A DNA stretch of 64,000 nucleotides from Cryptoclostridium sp036644995 (GCA_036644995.1 JAVXOZ010000002.1:1-64000), one strand, 5' to 3'. Shown: positions 1 to 8,360, counted from the stretch's first letter. A program made the numbers and translations. Notes: a model not told the origin generated them from the letters alone.

Positions 1-70
1 CACATCCTTTCTTTTCTTGATTATTGTATTTACAAAAAGTTTTTATGGGTGAAAACCCCCGGAAAAGGCT

Positions 71-107
71 GATGTCATCGGCATTTCTACCGATGACATC
101 TTTTATT
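71..107 (+). terminator. Rho-independent terminator
   Basis: A perfect 11-bp stem (GATGTCATCGG at 71-81, CCGATGACATC at 90-100) with an 8-nt loop is followed by TTTTATT. On the plus strand it would end a gene lying before the window. It also lies just after the 3' end of the minus-strand tRNA and may end that transcript, although its T-tract is weaker in that direction. Confidence 0.8.
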
Positions 108-118
108 GCATTTAATTA

Positions 119-207
119 TGGCGGAGAAGGTGGGATTCGAACCCACGTGCCCTTGCGGACAACCGCATTTCGAGTGCGGCTCGTTATGACCACTTCGATA
201 CTTCTCC
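119..207 (-). tRNA. tRNA-Ser (anticodon CGA)
   Basis: The minus strand starts GGAGAAGTATCGAAGTGG and ends with the T-arm GTGGGTTCGAATCCCAC, the 3' acceptor strand CTTCTCC, discriminator G and an encoded CCA. The acceptor stem pairs GGAGAAG with CTTCTCC. The anticodon loop CTCGAAA sits on a CCGCA/TGCGG stem, giving anticodon CGA, which reads UCG. The extended variable arm between the anticodon and T arms is typical of class II tRNAs such as serine. Confidence 0.95.
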
Positions 208-503
208 ATATATAGCTACTCCAAGGCTTCTCAGAAAAAGGAGAGAATTTTAGGAGAGAACTATCAAGAATTATGCAATTAGAACCACAGGAAAAACCAG
301 TGTGTACTGGTATTTTGGATATGACAGCTACCAATAATAGGATAGTATTTTGAGTCGGCTCGTTATGATATCTTCGATACAACTCCATATTTTTTGTGTT
401 TAAGGTATAATAAGTAACTCTTATATCTTTAACAAGCGTTTTTATTTTAGCATATTTGGGGGAATTCTTCAAGAGGGAAGATATTTTTTGAAAAAAACCC
501 TTC
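208..503. other. Intergenic stretch with tRNA remnant
   Basis: No credible gene. The stretch holds a decayed partial copy of the neighbouring tRNA (351-386, listed separately) and otherwise AT-rich sequence leading into the first palindromic repeat. Confidence 0.5.
351..386 (-). pseudogene. Degenerate 5' fragment of tRNA-Ser
   Basis: These 36 bases match 171-207 of the intact tRNA-Ser gene with one deleted base and a few substitutions, including the shared run CGGCTCGTTATGA. They correspond to the acceptor 5' strand, D arm and 5' side of the anticodon arm. The anticodon loop, variable arm and T arm are missing, so it cannot form a tRNA. It most likely remains from a local duplication or an old integration event. 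Confidence 0.7.
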
Positions 504-665
504 AGGCTGTTGATAAAGTCTGATATTCGGCAAAATCCCTTCCCACCCACTGCTTATGTACATTTAAGTACACTGCACAGCGGCTGCTCAGGGAGTTTTA
601 CCGAATCTAAGCCTTTCTTAACAGTCTAACATCTTGCCAAAAAACTATGTTTTTTGACAATCTGA
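504..665 (+). repeat. Palindromic intergenic element, copy A
   Basis: The left arm begins AGGCTGTTGATAAAGTC and the right arm (591-627) ends CCTTTCTTAACAGTCT, which is roughly its inverse complement, so the unit folds into one long hairpin. The centre has TGTAC/GTACA around a short loop. A second module (634-660) is a separate stem-loop, CAAAAAAC-TAT-GTTTTTTG. Related copies occur near 14.1, 14.8, 17.7, 23.7, 32.6, 32.8, 35.9, 45.4, 45.5 and 49.0 kb. Confidence 0.85.
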
Positions 666-872
666 GGTGTTTTGATAAAAACCTTGAAAAACAGTAGTTC
701 GGATTTGATTTTGGCAAAAGTTTTGTAGTTGAAAATAAGTTTCACCAATTATACACCAATGTATCTATAAAACTTCTGCTAATTACAAAATAAAAGTCAT
801 GAAGATTGGGTATTATATGTTTGTACCCATAAGAAAACCCAATAAAAAAACTTTTTCATTGTTTTCCCTTCT

Positions 873-906
873 AAAAAAACTCCCGACCACCCATCGGGAG
901 TTTTTT
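873..906. terminator. Bidirectional terminator
   Basis: AAAAAACTCCCGA (874-886) pairs with TCGGGAGTTTTTT (894-906) over a 7-nt loop. There is a T-run on both strands, so it can act in either direction. No gene lies close on either side, so it may be left over from a lost gene. Confidence 0.8.
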
Positions 907-941
907 GTATCTCCGATATTTCTTTGAAATAATGGATAACA

Positions 942-994
942 CCCCAAGTTGTGGCTGCTTGTATATTGAGCAGGTTCACAGCTTGGGGTTTTTT
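942..994 (+). terminator. Rho-independent terminator
   Basis: CCCCAAG (942-948) pairs with CTTGGGG (982-988), with GTG/CAC and GCT/AGC pairing inside, followed by six T. It insulates the cobalamin riboswitch downstream from readthrough. Confidence 0.75.
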
Positions 995-1097
995 ATTGCT
1001 TGTGTAAAACTCCGTGGCTTGGGCGGGGTAATTTAGTTGTATAATTTAGGTGTGTAATTTATTGGAATTTAAAATATGGTTTTATTAAGATTTATAT

Positions 1098-1126
1098 TTG
1101 CTTTTAGGGAAAATATGCGATATAAT
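1098..1126 (+). promoter_or_regulatory. Promoter of cobalamin riboswitch 1
   Basis: TTGCTT (1098-1103), a 17-bp spacer and TATAAT (1121-1126). The -35 hexamer, spacing and -10 hexamer are the same as those before the second cobalamin riboswitch near 8.3 kb, which suggests that the two leaders are duplicated or co-regulated. Confidence 0.8.
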
Positions 1127-1139
1127 AAGTTAAATTAAT

Positions 1140-1280
1140 AAGTCTGCATATAATGGAAAGGAGTTTGAATCTCCTACGGGTCGGCCACTGTGAAAGGTAG
1201 CAAGCTTTTTGGCATAAGCCAGCCACTGAATGAAAATTTGGGAAGGCAAAAGCCTGCATTGAACCGAAGTCAGGATACAT
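1140..1280 (+). promoter_or_regulatory. Cobalamin riboswitch 1
   Basis: The cobalamin aptamer signature is present in order: GGTCGGCCACTGTGAAAGG, a second AGCCACTG, TTGGGAAGGC and the B12 box CCGAAGTCAGGATAC. It is followed by an intrinsic terminator (1322-1347) before the first gene of the ECF operon, which implies premature termination when cobalamin is bound. The aptamer type is clear; which corrinoid it prefers cannot be told by eye. Confidence 0.93.
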
Positions 1281-1321
1281 TTTTGCGGCGAACCCTCTCA
1301 GACAGGAATTTTTAGACAAAT

Positions 1322-1347
1322 CCGTCAATTTTTTGGCGGGTTTTTTT
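1322..1347 (+). terminator. Riboswitch-controlled terminator
   Basis: CCGTCA and TGGCGG pair over a T-rich loop (one G-U pair), followed by GTTTTTTT. It lies between the B12 box and the gene start at 1390, as expected for the expression platform of the upstream cobalamin riboswitch. Confidence 0.8.
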
Positions 1348-1389
1348 GCGTTGATTTTTAACTTTAATCTTTGGCAAAGGAGTAGACTT

Positions 1390-3648
1390 TTGAAAAGAAT
1401 AAAAATCATTTTTTGGCTAATTTTGTTGTTGATAATGGCTGTTCCTTATACTTTTGTTGAGGCTGCCACGGTAAAAACCACAAATATTCCCACAGATTAT
1501 GAAGATATTATCCTAAAAAATATTGATGGGGAAAAATATAAAAATACAGGGTTTGTGCTAACTTCGGATTTGCTAAGCTATATTGGCAGTGAAGATTGCG
1601 ATTGGGCTGCCATTGGCTTGGGTAGATTTGGCTATGTGGATAATTCCCTGGGCTTTTTAAATCAAGGGGCAAAGTACGTTACCAATGAATATAAGGAAAA
1701 AGGTAAGCTCCACAATACAAAATCCGCAGAATACTCCAGATTTGCCTTGGCTGTTTTGGCTCAGGGTGGCAACCCCTTGAATTTTGGTATGGATAAAAAC
1801 GGTGTTCCTGTGGATTTAATTGCCCATGGTACTTACAACTGCCTAATTGGTGCACCTTGGGAAAATAGAAATATTGGAGATGGAATTTTAGCCTTGCTGG
1901 CAATTAACAGCGGTAAATTTACCGTGGCTGAAAATGCCCTTTATTCCCCAAGGCTCTTTGTTGAATCTATATTAAAAGCGCAGTTAGCCAATGGAGGGTT
2001 TACCCTAAAGGGCAATACACTTAACCCGGAAACCACGGCTTTGGCAATTACGGCATTATCTCCTTATTATAACAATGCCCAGTATCCCACGGTAAAACCC
2101 TGTGTGGATAAAAGCTTAAATGCCTTATCCATAATGCAAAATGAAAACGGCACTTTTGGCACAGCTCCCACAGCTATGGGCAGTGCCGAGGTGCTTGTGG
2201 CTCTTTGTACCATGGGGATAAATCCTTTGGAAAATACGGCTTTTATAAAAAATGGCAATACTGTTTTAACGGGTTTAAATTTGTTTTATAACAATGAAGG
2301 TTGGTTCAGCGAAACAGTGGGTGGCACAAAAAGTAAATTGGCAAATGATAAAGGCATAAATGCTCTAATAGCCTATTATCGCTATGTTCATAATTTGCGA
2401 ACTTTTTATGATATGGGGGAAGAAAAACCCAGACCAAAAACGGAAATATCCGCTTTAAGCAATGAAATAAATAATTTACCCAATAATGTGGATTTAAACA
2501 CCGCCGGTGAATATTTTCGGGTGGCACATAGATACTATTTGCTCAACGAATCAGATAAAAATGCGGTGGAAAGTAAAGATAAATTACTTTTGGCAATAGC
2601 GGCGATACAAAAGCTACAAGGTAATTTAGAACCGGTGATAAAAGACCCAATTATTGTTACACCACCTGTTGAGGAAGATAAACCTGTGGTAGTTCCCGAT
2701 GAAATAAAACCACCTGTAACTGCCCCTGTGGTTAAACCTACCCCCAAACCTGTTGGGGATGCCAATAAAACCACCGCAACCACAAAAAAAACCACTGTGG
2801 GCAATAAAGCTCCCAAAAAATCCGTTAATCAAGTAAGTAGCACAAAAAAACCAATTACCTCCCAGAGTAAGCCCGTAACCACAGGGGAAATTATTAGGAT
2901 TTCCAATACAAAATATTGCCAAAGCAGCGATTTTCCCCAAGGCATAGTGCCCCAAGCTGAATTTGAAACCATAATGGGTAAAGACCAAAATCTATTCCTT
3001 GGTGGTGTTACCGATGCAGGTTATGGTTACAACCTTATTTTTAACGGCATGGATATTAAAGAACCATGTGATTTTAATATGAATATTCTGAATAAATGCC
3101 ATAATGCAAAAGATATTAAACGACTGAGCCAAAAACCCTTTATATTCTCTTTGCAGCACCGAGGTAAATTACCCGGCAATGCTTTATTGGAATTTAAGGA
3201 TTTGCCATTGGATGATGGGGTTACTTTGGTTTTTTCCTATAATAAGCCCAAAATCCAAGGTGATTATGAAGAAAAAATTACGGTGGAAAACCACGGTTTT
3301 AAATTTATTTTAACCCACAGCGGTGATTATTTTATTGCGGATAAGGTTCGGGCGGGTTCGCTTTTAGCCGCAGATATAAGTGCCCACAATGGCAAAGATT
3401 CTGTGGGTGCTAAGGGGTTTTTAGTGGTTTGGGTGCTCTTGGGGATTTTCCTTTTATTGGGTTTGGCTATTGGGGTTTTTACCTTTATGTGGCGTTGTTT
3501 TCCCGTTTTTGCCCACAAGCCTTGGGTCATTGCTGTTATGGTAAAATTGGATAATTTAAAAGCTTATTTACTGAAAGTGGGCACTAAAATAAAAAAAAGA
3601 ATCGGTAAAGTAAGCCAATGTGTTAAATCTTGGAGAAAAACCGAGTGA
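1390..3648 (+). CDS. Membrane-anchored alpha/alpha-barrel protein, likely cobalamin capture
   Basis: I place the start at TTG 1390, 7 nt after AAAGGAG (1376-1382); a longer reading frame would begin inside the riboswitch terminator. The 752-residue product has a signal peptide (MKRIKIIFWLILLLIMAVPY). Residues about 40-345 form a prenyltransferase-like alpha/alpha-barrel repeat region with motifs such as LANGGF and GMDKNGVPVDLIAHGTYNC. Then come a Pro/Lys/Thr-rich linker, a beta-rich domain of unknown family, a membrane helix (about 676-701) and a basic cytoplasmic tail. The barrel resembles the 549-residue SLH protein at 11011-12660. Intrinsic factor and transcobalamin use such a barrel to bind cobalamin. 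The cobalamin riboswitch and ECF genes support capture of the same ligand; that role is inferred. The final codons belong to the downstream minisatellite. Confidence 0.8.
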   Translation: MKRIKIIFWLILLLIMAVPYTFVEAATVKTTNIPTDYEDIILKNIDGEKYKNTGFVLTSDLLSYIGSEDCDWAAIGLGRFGYVDNSLGFLNQGAKYVTNEYKEKGKLHNTKSAEYSRFALAVLAQGGNPLNFGMDKNGVPVDLIAHGTYNCLIGAPWENRNIGDGILALLAINSGKFTVAENALYSPRLFVESILKAQLANGGFTLKGNTLNPETTALAITALSPYYNNAQYPTVKPCVDKSLNALSIMQNENGTFGTAPTAMGSAEVLVALCTMGINPLENTAFIKNGNTVLTGLNLFYNNEGWFSETVGGTKSKLANDKGINALIAYYRYVHNLRTFYDMGEEKPRPKTEISALSNEINNLPNNVDLNTAGEYFRVAHRYYLLNESDKNAVESKDKLLLAIAAIQKLQGNLEPVIKDPIIVTPPVEEDKPVVVPDEIKPPVTAPVVKPTPKPVGDANKTTATTKKTTVGNKAPKKSVNQVSSTKKPITSQSKPVTTGEIIRISNTKYCQSSDFPQGIVPQAEFETIMGKDQNLFLGGVTDAGYGYNLIFNGMDIKEPCDFNMNILNKCHNAKDIKRLSQKPFIFSLQHRGKLPGNALLEFKDLPLDDGVTLVFSYNKPKIQGDYEEKITVENHGFKFILTHSGDYFIADKVRAGSLLAADISAHNGKDSVGAKGFLVVWVLLGIFLLLGLAIGVFTFMWRCFPVFAHKPWVIAVMVKLDNLKAYLLKVGTKIKKRIGKVSQCVKSWRKTE

Positions 3649-4115
3649 GAAACTGAGTGGAGAAACTGAGTGGAGAAACCGAATGAAGAAATTGAGTAGA
3701 AAAATCTTGGAGAAAAACTGAGTAGAGAAACCGAGTGGAAAAACCGAGTTAAGAAACTGAGTGGAGAAACTGAGTAGAGAAACCGAGAGGAGAAACCGAG
3801 TGAAGAAACTGAGTGGAGAAACTGAGTGGAGAAACTGAGTGGAGAAACTGAGTGGAGAAACTGAGTGGAGANNNNNNNNNNNNNNNNNNNNNNNNNNNNN
3901 NNNNNNNNNNNNNNNNNNNNNNNNNNNNNNNNNNNNNNNNNNNNNNNNNNNNNNNNNNNNNNNNNNNNNNNAGAAACTGAGTGGAGAAACTGAGTGGAGA
4001 AACTGAGTGGAGAAACTGAGTGGAGAAACTGAGTAGAGAAACTGAGTGAGAAACCGAGTGAAAAACTGAGTAGAAAAATCTTGGAGAGAAACTGAGTAGA
4101 AAAAACTGAGGAGAG
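3630..4115 (+). repeat. 13-bp minisatellite between two operon genes
   Basis: Tandem units of GAGAAACTGAGTG with variants (GAGAAACCGAGTG and a longer unit containing AAAAATCTTGGAG) run from the last codons of the barrel protein to the ecfT ribosome binding site, interrupted by a 100-N gap. The unit matches the 3' end of the upstream gene, so the array probably grew from it. Most units carry GGAG, a Shine-Dalgarno-like core. The 13-bp period shifts the frame in every unit, so the array is not a protein repeat. Confidence 0.9.
3872..3971. other. Assembly gap (100 N)
   Basis: A run of exactly 100 N inside the minisatellite, as scaffolders insert for unknown length. The true array length is therefore unknown. 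Confidence 0.98.
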
Positions 4116-4119
4116 AAAA

Positions 4120-5010
4120 ATGAATGATGGCTTTTCCCAATATCATCCCGTAATCAACTTCATGTATTTTGCCGTAATTATACTTTATACTATGTTTATG
4201 ATGCACCCCTGTTTTTTAATTTTAGGGGTAGTGGGGGCTTTTTGCTATTCGATTTATCTCAATGGCAAAAAAGCTATTTTATTTAATCTTTGCGGTATGT
4301 TGCCGCTTTTGGTTTTATCCGCTGTGTTTAATCCCCTGTTTAACCACGAAGGAGCTACCATAATTAGCTATTTTTCATCGGGTAATCCCCTAACTTTGGA
4401 ATCCATTATTTATGGGTTTGGAGCATCTTTTATGTTTGTTACGGTGATTATGTGGTTTTCTTGCTACAATGCGGTGATGACATCGGATAAATTTATTTAC
4501 CTTTTTGGGCGGATTATTCCTTCTATTTCCTTGGTTTTTTCTATGATTTTGCGGTTTGTACCCAAATTTATTGACCAGGCAAAAAAAATATCCGCTGCTC
4601 AAAAATGTATCGGCAGGGATATAACCAATGGCAACATTATTAAAAGAGCCAAAAACGGGATTAAAATAATTTCCATATTAACTACTTGGGCTTTGGAAAA
4701 CGGCATAGAAACTGCGGATTCAATGGGTTCTCGGGGTTATGGTTTATCAGGGCGTACCAGTTTTTCTATTTTTCGCTTTACTTTTCGGGATAAGCTTATG
4801 TTAATTGCTGTAATTTTTATGACTTTATCTATTTTTGTTGCCATAGCTTCCAAAACGGTTTTTGTGGTTTATTATCCGGAATTTATCTTTAATAAAACCA
4901 CGGTATTTGCTGTGGTAACCTATGTTTTTTATGGTATTTTTTGTTTTTTACCATTGATGATTAATGTTGTGGAGGATCTTAAATGGCGTGTTTTGAAATC
5001 AAAGATTTGA
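4120..5010 (+). CDS. ecfT: ECF transporter transmembrane component EcfT
   Basis: A 296-residue membrane protein of the EcfT/CbiQ family, the scaffold that couples ATPases to the substrate-binding S component. Several membrane segments fill the N-terminal part, and the conserved coupling-helix motif is visible as DSMGSRGYGLSGRTSF near residues 199-214. The start ATG follows GAGGAGAGAAAA at the end of the minisatellite. It overlaps the ATPase gene by 28 nt, so translation is probably coupled. The cobalamin riboswitch ahead of the operon makes cobalamin or a corrinoid the probable substrate. Confidence 0.9.
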   Translation: MNDGFSQYHPVINFMYFAVIILYTMFMMHPCFLILGVVGAFCYSIYLNGKKAILFNLCGMLPLLVLSAVFNPLFNHEGATIISYFSSGNPLTLESIIYGFGASFMFVTVIMWFSCYNAVMTSDKFIYLFGRIIPSISLVFSMILRFVPKFIDQAKKISAAQKCIGRDITNGNIIKRAKNGIKIISILTTWALENGIETADSMGSRGYGLSGRTSFSIFRFTFRDKLMLIAVIFMTLSIFVAIASKTVFVVYYPEFIFNKTTVFAVVTYVFYGIFCFLPLMINVVEDLKWRVLKSKI

Positions 5011-6680
5011 ATTTTTCCTATGCCTCAGGGGGGAAAGCTGTTTTAAAAGATATTAATTTAACAGTGAACCAAGGGGATTTTATTGTGCTTTGCGGCAAAT
5101 CAGGTTGTGGTAAAAGTACCTTAATGCGGCATTTAAAATCCGTATTGTGCCCCCATGGACAACGCAGCGGTGCAATAAAATTTTTCGGCGAAAATTTGGA
5201 AGATGTGGGATTGCGAGATCAGGCAGGGCAAATAGGCTATGTTTTGCAAAATCCCGATAATCAAATAGTTACCGATAAGGTTTGGCATGAGCTGGCTTTT
5301 GGCTTGGAAAGTTTGGGTGCGGATAACCATACTATCCGCTTGCGTGTGGCGGAAATGGCAAGCTATTTTGGGATACAAACTTGGTTTATGAAAAAAGTAA
5401 AGGAATTGAGCGGTGGGCAAAAACAGCTTTTAAATTTGGCATCTATCATGGCTATGCAGCCTTCTGTTTTACTTCTTGATGAGCCAACCTCCCAATTAGA
5501 CCCCATTGCTGCTTCGGATTTTTTGGAAACCATTCGCAAAATCAACAGAGAAGTGGGCACCACGGTGATAATTACCGAACATCGCTTGGAAGATGTTGTA
5601 CCCTATGCCGACCGCATAGTGGTAATGGAAGATGGGAGCATTATCGCTGACGACACACCCAGAAATGTGGGAGCACAGTTAAAAAGCACCAATAACGATA
5701 TGTTTGTGGCAATGCCTTCACCCATGCAGATTTTTGCCGCTGTAAAAAGCAATTCCCAATGCCCCCTTACCGTGCGTGAAGCAAGAAATTGGCTCACGGA
5801 AATATTTAATGATAAGCTACCGGAGCATCGGGAAATTTGCGATACTAAAACCTTATCTCAGGAAGAACCTGCTATATCCTTAAAAGAACTTTGGTTTAAA
5901 TATGAAAAAGATGGGGCGGATATTGTTAAGGGTGTTACCGTTGATATTCCCAAATCTACATTATTTTGTGTGGTGGGAGGCAACGGCACAGGGAAAAGCA
6001 CCACCTTGCGGATGATAAGCGGTATTTTAACCCCCTACCGTGGTAAAGTGCTTATAAATGGTAAGGATATAAAAAAATATAGCAATAAAGAATTGTTTTT
6101 AGGCAATATGGCGGTGCTCCCCCAAGATCCCCAATCTTTATTTGTAAAAAAAAGCGTGGAACTGGATCTTTATGAAATGCTCTCGGATTTTTCTTTAACA
6201 AAAGCCCAGCAAACTCAAAAAGTTAAGGAAATATCAGAGCTGGTGGAAATAACGGATTTACTCAAACGTCACCCTTATGATCTCAGCGGTGGGGAGCAGC
6301 AAAGGGCGGCACTTGCCAAGGTTTTGCTTTTAGAACCTAAAATACTCCTCCTTGATGAGCCAACCAAGGGCTTGGATAATTTCTTCAAAATTAAGCTGGC
6401 AAAAATTTTAAAAACCCTAACCCAAAAAGGTGTTACCATAGTTATGGTATCCCACGATATTGAATTTTGTGCTAAATATGGAGATAGCTGTTCCATGTTT
6501 TTTGATGGGGATATTGTAACCACGGATACGCCTAATCAGTTTTTTTCAGGGAACAGTTTTTATACCACTTCGGCAAATCGCCTTTCCCGTCACCTTTTTA
6601 TCAATGCTGTGAATAATGAGGATGTTATAGAATTATGCAAAGAGAACTTAATGAAAAATCAAAATACCAATACCAAATAA
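4983..6680 (+). CDS. Fused ECF ATPase (EcfA-EcfA' in one chain)
   Basis: The 565-residue protein holds two complete ABC ATPase domains, which in many Bacillota are separate EcfA1 and EcfA2. Domain 1 (about 1-235) has Walker A GKSGCGKST, signature LSGGQKQ and Walker B LLLDEPTSQLD. Domain 2 (about 290-535) has GGNGTGKST, LSGGEQQR and LLLDEPTKGLD. Both appear catalytically complete. The gene overlaps ecfT upstream and the S-component gene downstream (46 nt), giving a tightly coupled T-A-S operon. A dedicated ATPase suggests a group I ECF transporter rather than one sharing a common energy module. Confidence 0.92.
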   Translation: MACFEIKDLNFSYASGGKAVLKDINLTVNQGDFIVLCGKSGCGKSTLMRHLKSVLCPHGQRSGAIKFFGENLEDVGLRDQAGQIGYVLQNPDNQIVTDKVWHELAFGLESLGADNHTIRLRVAEMASYFGIQTWFMKKVKELSGGQKQLLNLASIMAMQPSVLLLDEPTSQLDPIAASDFLETIRKINREVGTTVIITEHRLEDVVPYADRIVVMEDGSIIADDTPRNVGAQLKSTNNDMFVAMPSPMQIFAAVKSNSQCPLTVREARNWLTEIFNDKLPEHREICDTKTLSQEEPAISLKELWFKYEKDGADIVKGVTVDIPKSTLFCVVGGNGTGKSTTLRMISGILTPYRGKVLINGKDIKKYSNKELFLGNMAVLPQDPQSLFVKKSVELDLYEMLSDFSLTKAQQTQKVKEISELVEITDLLKRHPYDLSGGEQQRAALAKVLLLEPKILLLDEPTKGLDNFFKIKLAKILKTLTQKGVTIVMVSHDIEFCAKYGDSCSMFFDGDIVTTDTPNQFFSGNSFYTTSANRLSRHLFINAVNNEDVIELCKENLMKNQNTNTK

Positions 6681-7849
6681 AAGATGGGGTAAAAACCGCC
6701 TTGGTAGTGGCATTGGTGTGTATGATAATGCCCTTTGTTACGGTAAATGCCAATGGAGTTGAGGAAACCTTCAGCATTTATGGTATGTTTGCTTATTTTT
6801 ATAAATCCGCTGTGGGATTGCATTTTACCTTTGAGGCAAAAGGTTTATTAATGGTGCTAAAAGTTATTGCCCTCTCTATTATGGCTTCGGTGGTTTTTGG
6901 TTTGTTAATGTTGTTTAATAAAAATAAAGCCACTAAAAACAGTGATAATTCCATTTTTACTATTTTTTCTTCACTGGTTGGCATCGCCATGGTTTTTGGC
7001 TATTTTTACTATTTGCGTTATATTATTGGTGTAGAGGTGGATAGCCATGCTACGGTGATTTTAAAGGTTGGTGCTATTACCTTGGTGGTGGCATTGGTGG
7101 TTGGGGTTTTGCTGTTATTGATGCTCCGCATAAAAAAACGTCTTTTAATGGTGGCACTTTTAACCTGTGTGGTAATACCTGCAACCATAGCTTTTGGTAT
7201 GTTGTTTTTAGAGGACAGAAGGTATTATGTTATCAGCTTATTAATTATATTTGAAACCATGATTCCCTTTTTTATGGTATTTGAAAACCGCAAACCCCAA
7301 GCTCGGGAGCTTATTTTAATTGCAGTTATCGCCGCTATTGCCGTGGCGGGGCGAGCCGCTTTTTTTATGGTGCCCCAGTTTAAACCCGTTGTGGCAATAG
7401 TTATTATTGCCGGTGTTTGCTTAGGTGCAGAAACAGGATTTTTAGTGGGAGCATTAACGGCTTTGGTTTCCAATTTTTTCGTGGGACAAGGGCCGTTTAC
7501 TCCTTGGCAAATGTTTTCCCTTGGTATTATTGGTTTTTTGGCAGGTGTTCTTTTTGAAAAGGGTTGGCTCTCCAAAAAAAGACTGCCTTTGTGTGTTTTT
7601 GGTTTTTTTTCCGCTTTGGTGATTTACGGTTTTTTAATGGATACCTGCACTATTTTAACTTCAGCCTTTAAAAGCCAACAAGCATTTTATTTTACATACT
7701 TATCGGGACTTCCCTTTAATTTTATTCTTGGTGTTGCCACTTCCTTCTTCTTATTTATATTGGCAAATCCCATGATAGAAAAAATAGAGCGTATTAAAAT
7801 TAAATATGGTTTAATCCTCACTTCAGAACAGAATCCACCTGCTGATTAA
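6635..7849 (+). CDS. ECF transporter S component, probable cobalamin/corrinoid
   Basis: A 404-residue integral membrane protein. The C-terminal half (about 220-390) looks like an ECF S component, with AGRAAFFMVPQFKPVVAIV and a GAETGFLVGALTALVSNFF segment. The N-terminal half adds about five membrane segments not usual in small S components of about 200 residues. The start at 6635 lies inside the ATPase gene and has no strong ribosome binding site, which fits translational coupling. Substrate specificity is inferred from the cobalamin riboswitch and neighbouring capture proteins; queuosine-type or other vitamin S components share this fold. Confidence 0.75.
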   Translation: MQRELNEKSKYQYQIKDGVKTALVVALVCMIMPFVTVNANGVEETFSIYGMFAYFYKSAVGLHFTFEAKGLLMVLKVIALSIMASVVFGLLMLFNKNKATKNSDNSIFTIFSSLVGIAMVFGYFYYLRYIIGVEVDSHATVILKVGAITLVVALVVGVLLLLMLRIKKRLLMVALLTCVVIPATIAFGMLFLEDRRYYVISLLIIFETMIPFFMVFENRKPQARELILIAVIAAIAVAGRAAFFMVPQFKPVVAIVIIAGVCLGAETGFLVGALTALVSNFFVGQGPFTPWQMFSLGIIGFLAGVLFEKGWLSKKRLPLCVFGFFSALVIYGFLMDTCTILTSAFKSQQAFYFTYLSGLPFNFILGVATSFFLFILANPMIEKIERIKIKYGLILTSEQNPPAD

Positions 7850-7874
7850 TGCTCTGCTAAAATCTAAAAAAGCG

Positions 7875-8200
7875 GTGAATTAAGGTAGTTAGGTTAAGAT
7901 GTAGGTAAGTTCCGTGAAGTTAAGGCGGTTAGAAAATTAGGTTAAGATGTAGGTAAGTTTCGTGAAGTAAGGCAGTTAGGAAATTAGGTTAAGATGTAGG
8001 TAAGCTCCGTGAAGTTAATGCGGCTTAGGAAATTAGGTTAAGATGTAGGTAAGTTCCGTGAAGTTAAGGCGGTTAGAAAATTAGGTTAAGATGTAGGTAA
8101 GTTTCGTGAAGTAAGGCAGTTAGAAATTTTGGTTAAGATGCAGGTAAGTTTCGTGAAGTAATGCGGCTTAGGAAAATTTAGGTTAAATGCAGGTAGTTTG
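7875..8200 (+). repeat. 48-bp tandem repeat with three-unit higher-order period
   Basis: Seven units of about 48 bp, each containing AGGTTAAGATGTAGGTAAG and a CGTGAAGT segment, start near 7891, 7939, 7986, 8035, 8082, 8130 and 8180. Neighbouring units differ, but units three apart are nearly identical, so the array grew by duplicating a trimer of about 143 bp. It fills the space between the S-component gene and the promoter of riboswitch 2. No open frame or spacer-like unique sequence was seen. Confidence 0.88.
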
Positions 8201-8313
8201 AAATAGCGTAGATTTTAGTTCATTTTATCTAAGTTGGAGTGGGGAATATTTTTGCTGTTTCAAATCAATTTATTTACCTATGGGTTTTTTAGGGTGTTAG
8301 ATAAAATAAGCTA

Positions 8314-8342
8314 TTGCTTTTTTTCTCGGCTTGGTATATAAT
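8314..8342 (+). promoter_or_regulatory. Promoter of cobalamin riboswitch 2
   Basis: TTGCTT (8314-8319), a 17-bp spacer and TATAAT (8337-8342), matching the promoter hexamers and spacing before riboswitch 1. Confidence 0.8.
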
Positions 8343-8360
8343 CTAATTAACAATTTAATA

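Noticed and set aside
24..215. Open frame containing GGEGGIRTHV
   Set aside because: This is the well-known false translation across a tRNA; it overlaps the tRNA-Ser on the other strand.
116..550. 144-residue minus-strand frame
   Set aside because: It spans the tRNA and the left arm of copy A, so it is not coding.
2535..2816. Gly/Thr/Ser-rich minus-strand frame
   Set aside because: It is the shadow of the Pro/Lys/Thr linker of the barrel protein.
3568..4206. 212-residue minus-strand frame made of Phe/Ser repeats
   Set aside because: It is the antisense reading of the minisatellite and passes through the N gap; there is no ribosome binding site and no family.
7875..8200. CRISPR array
   Set aside because: The 48-bp units are contiguous tandem repeats with no unique spacers between them, and no cas genes are present.
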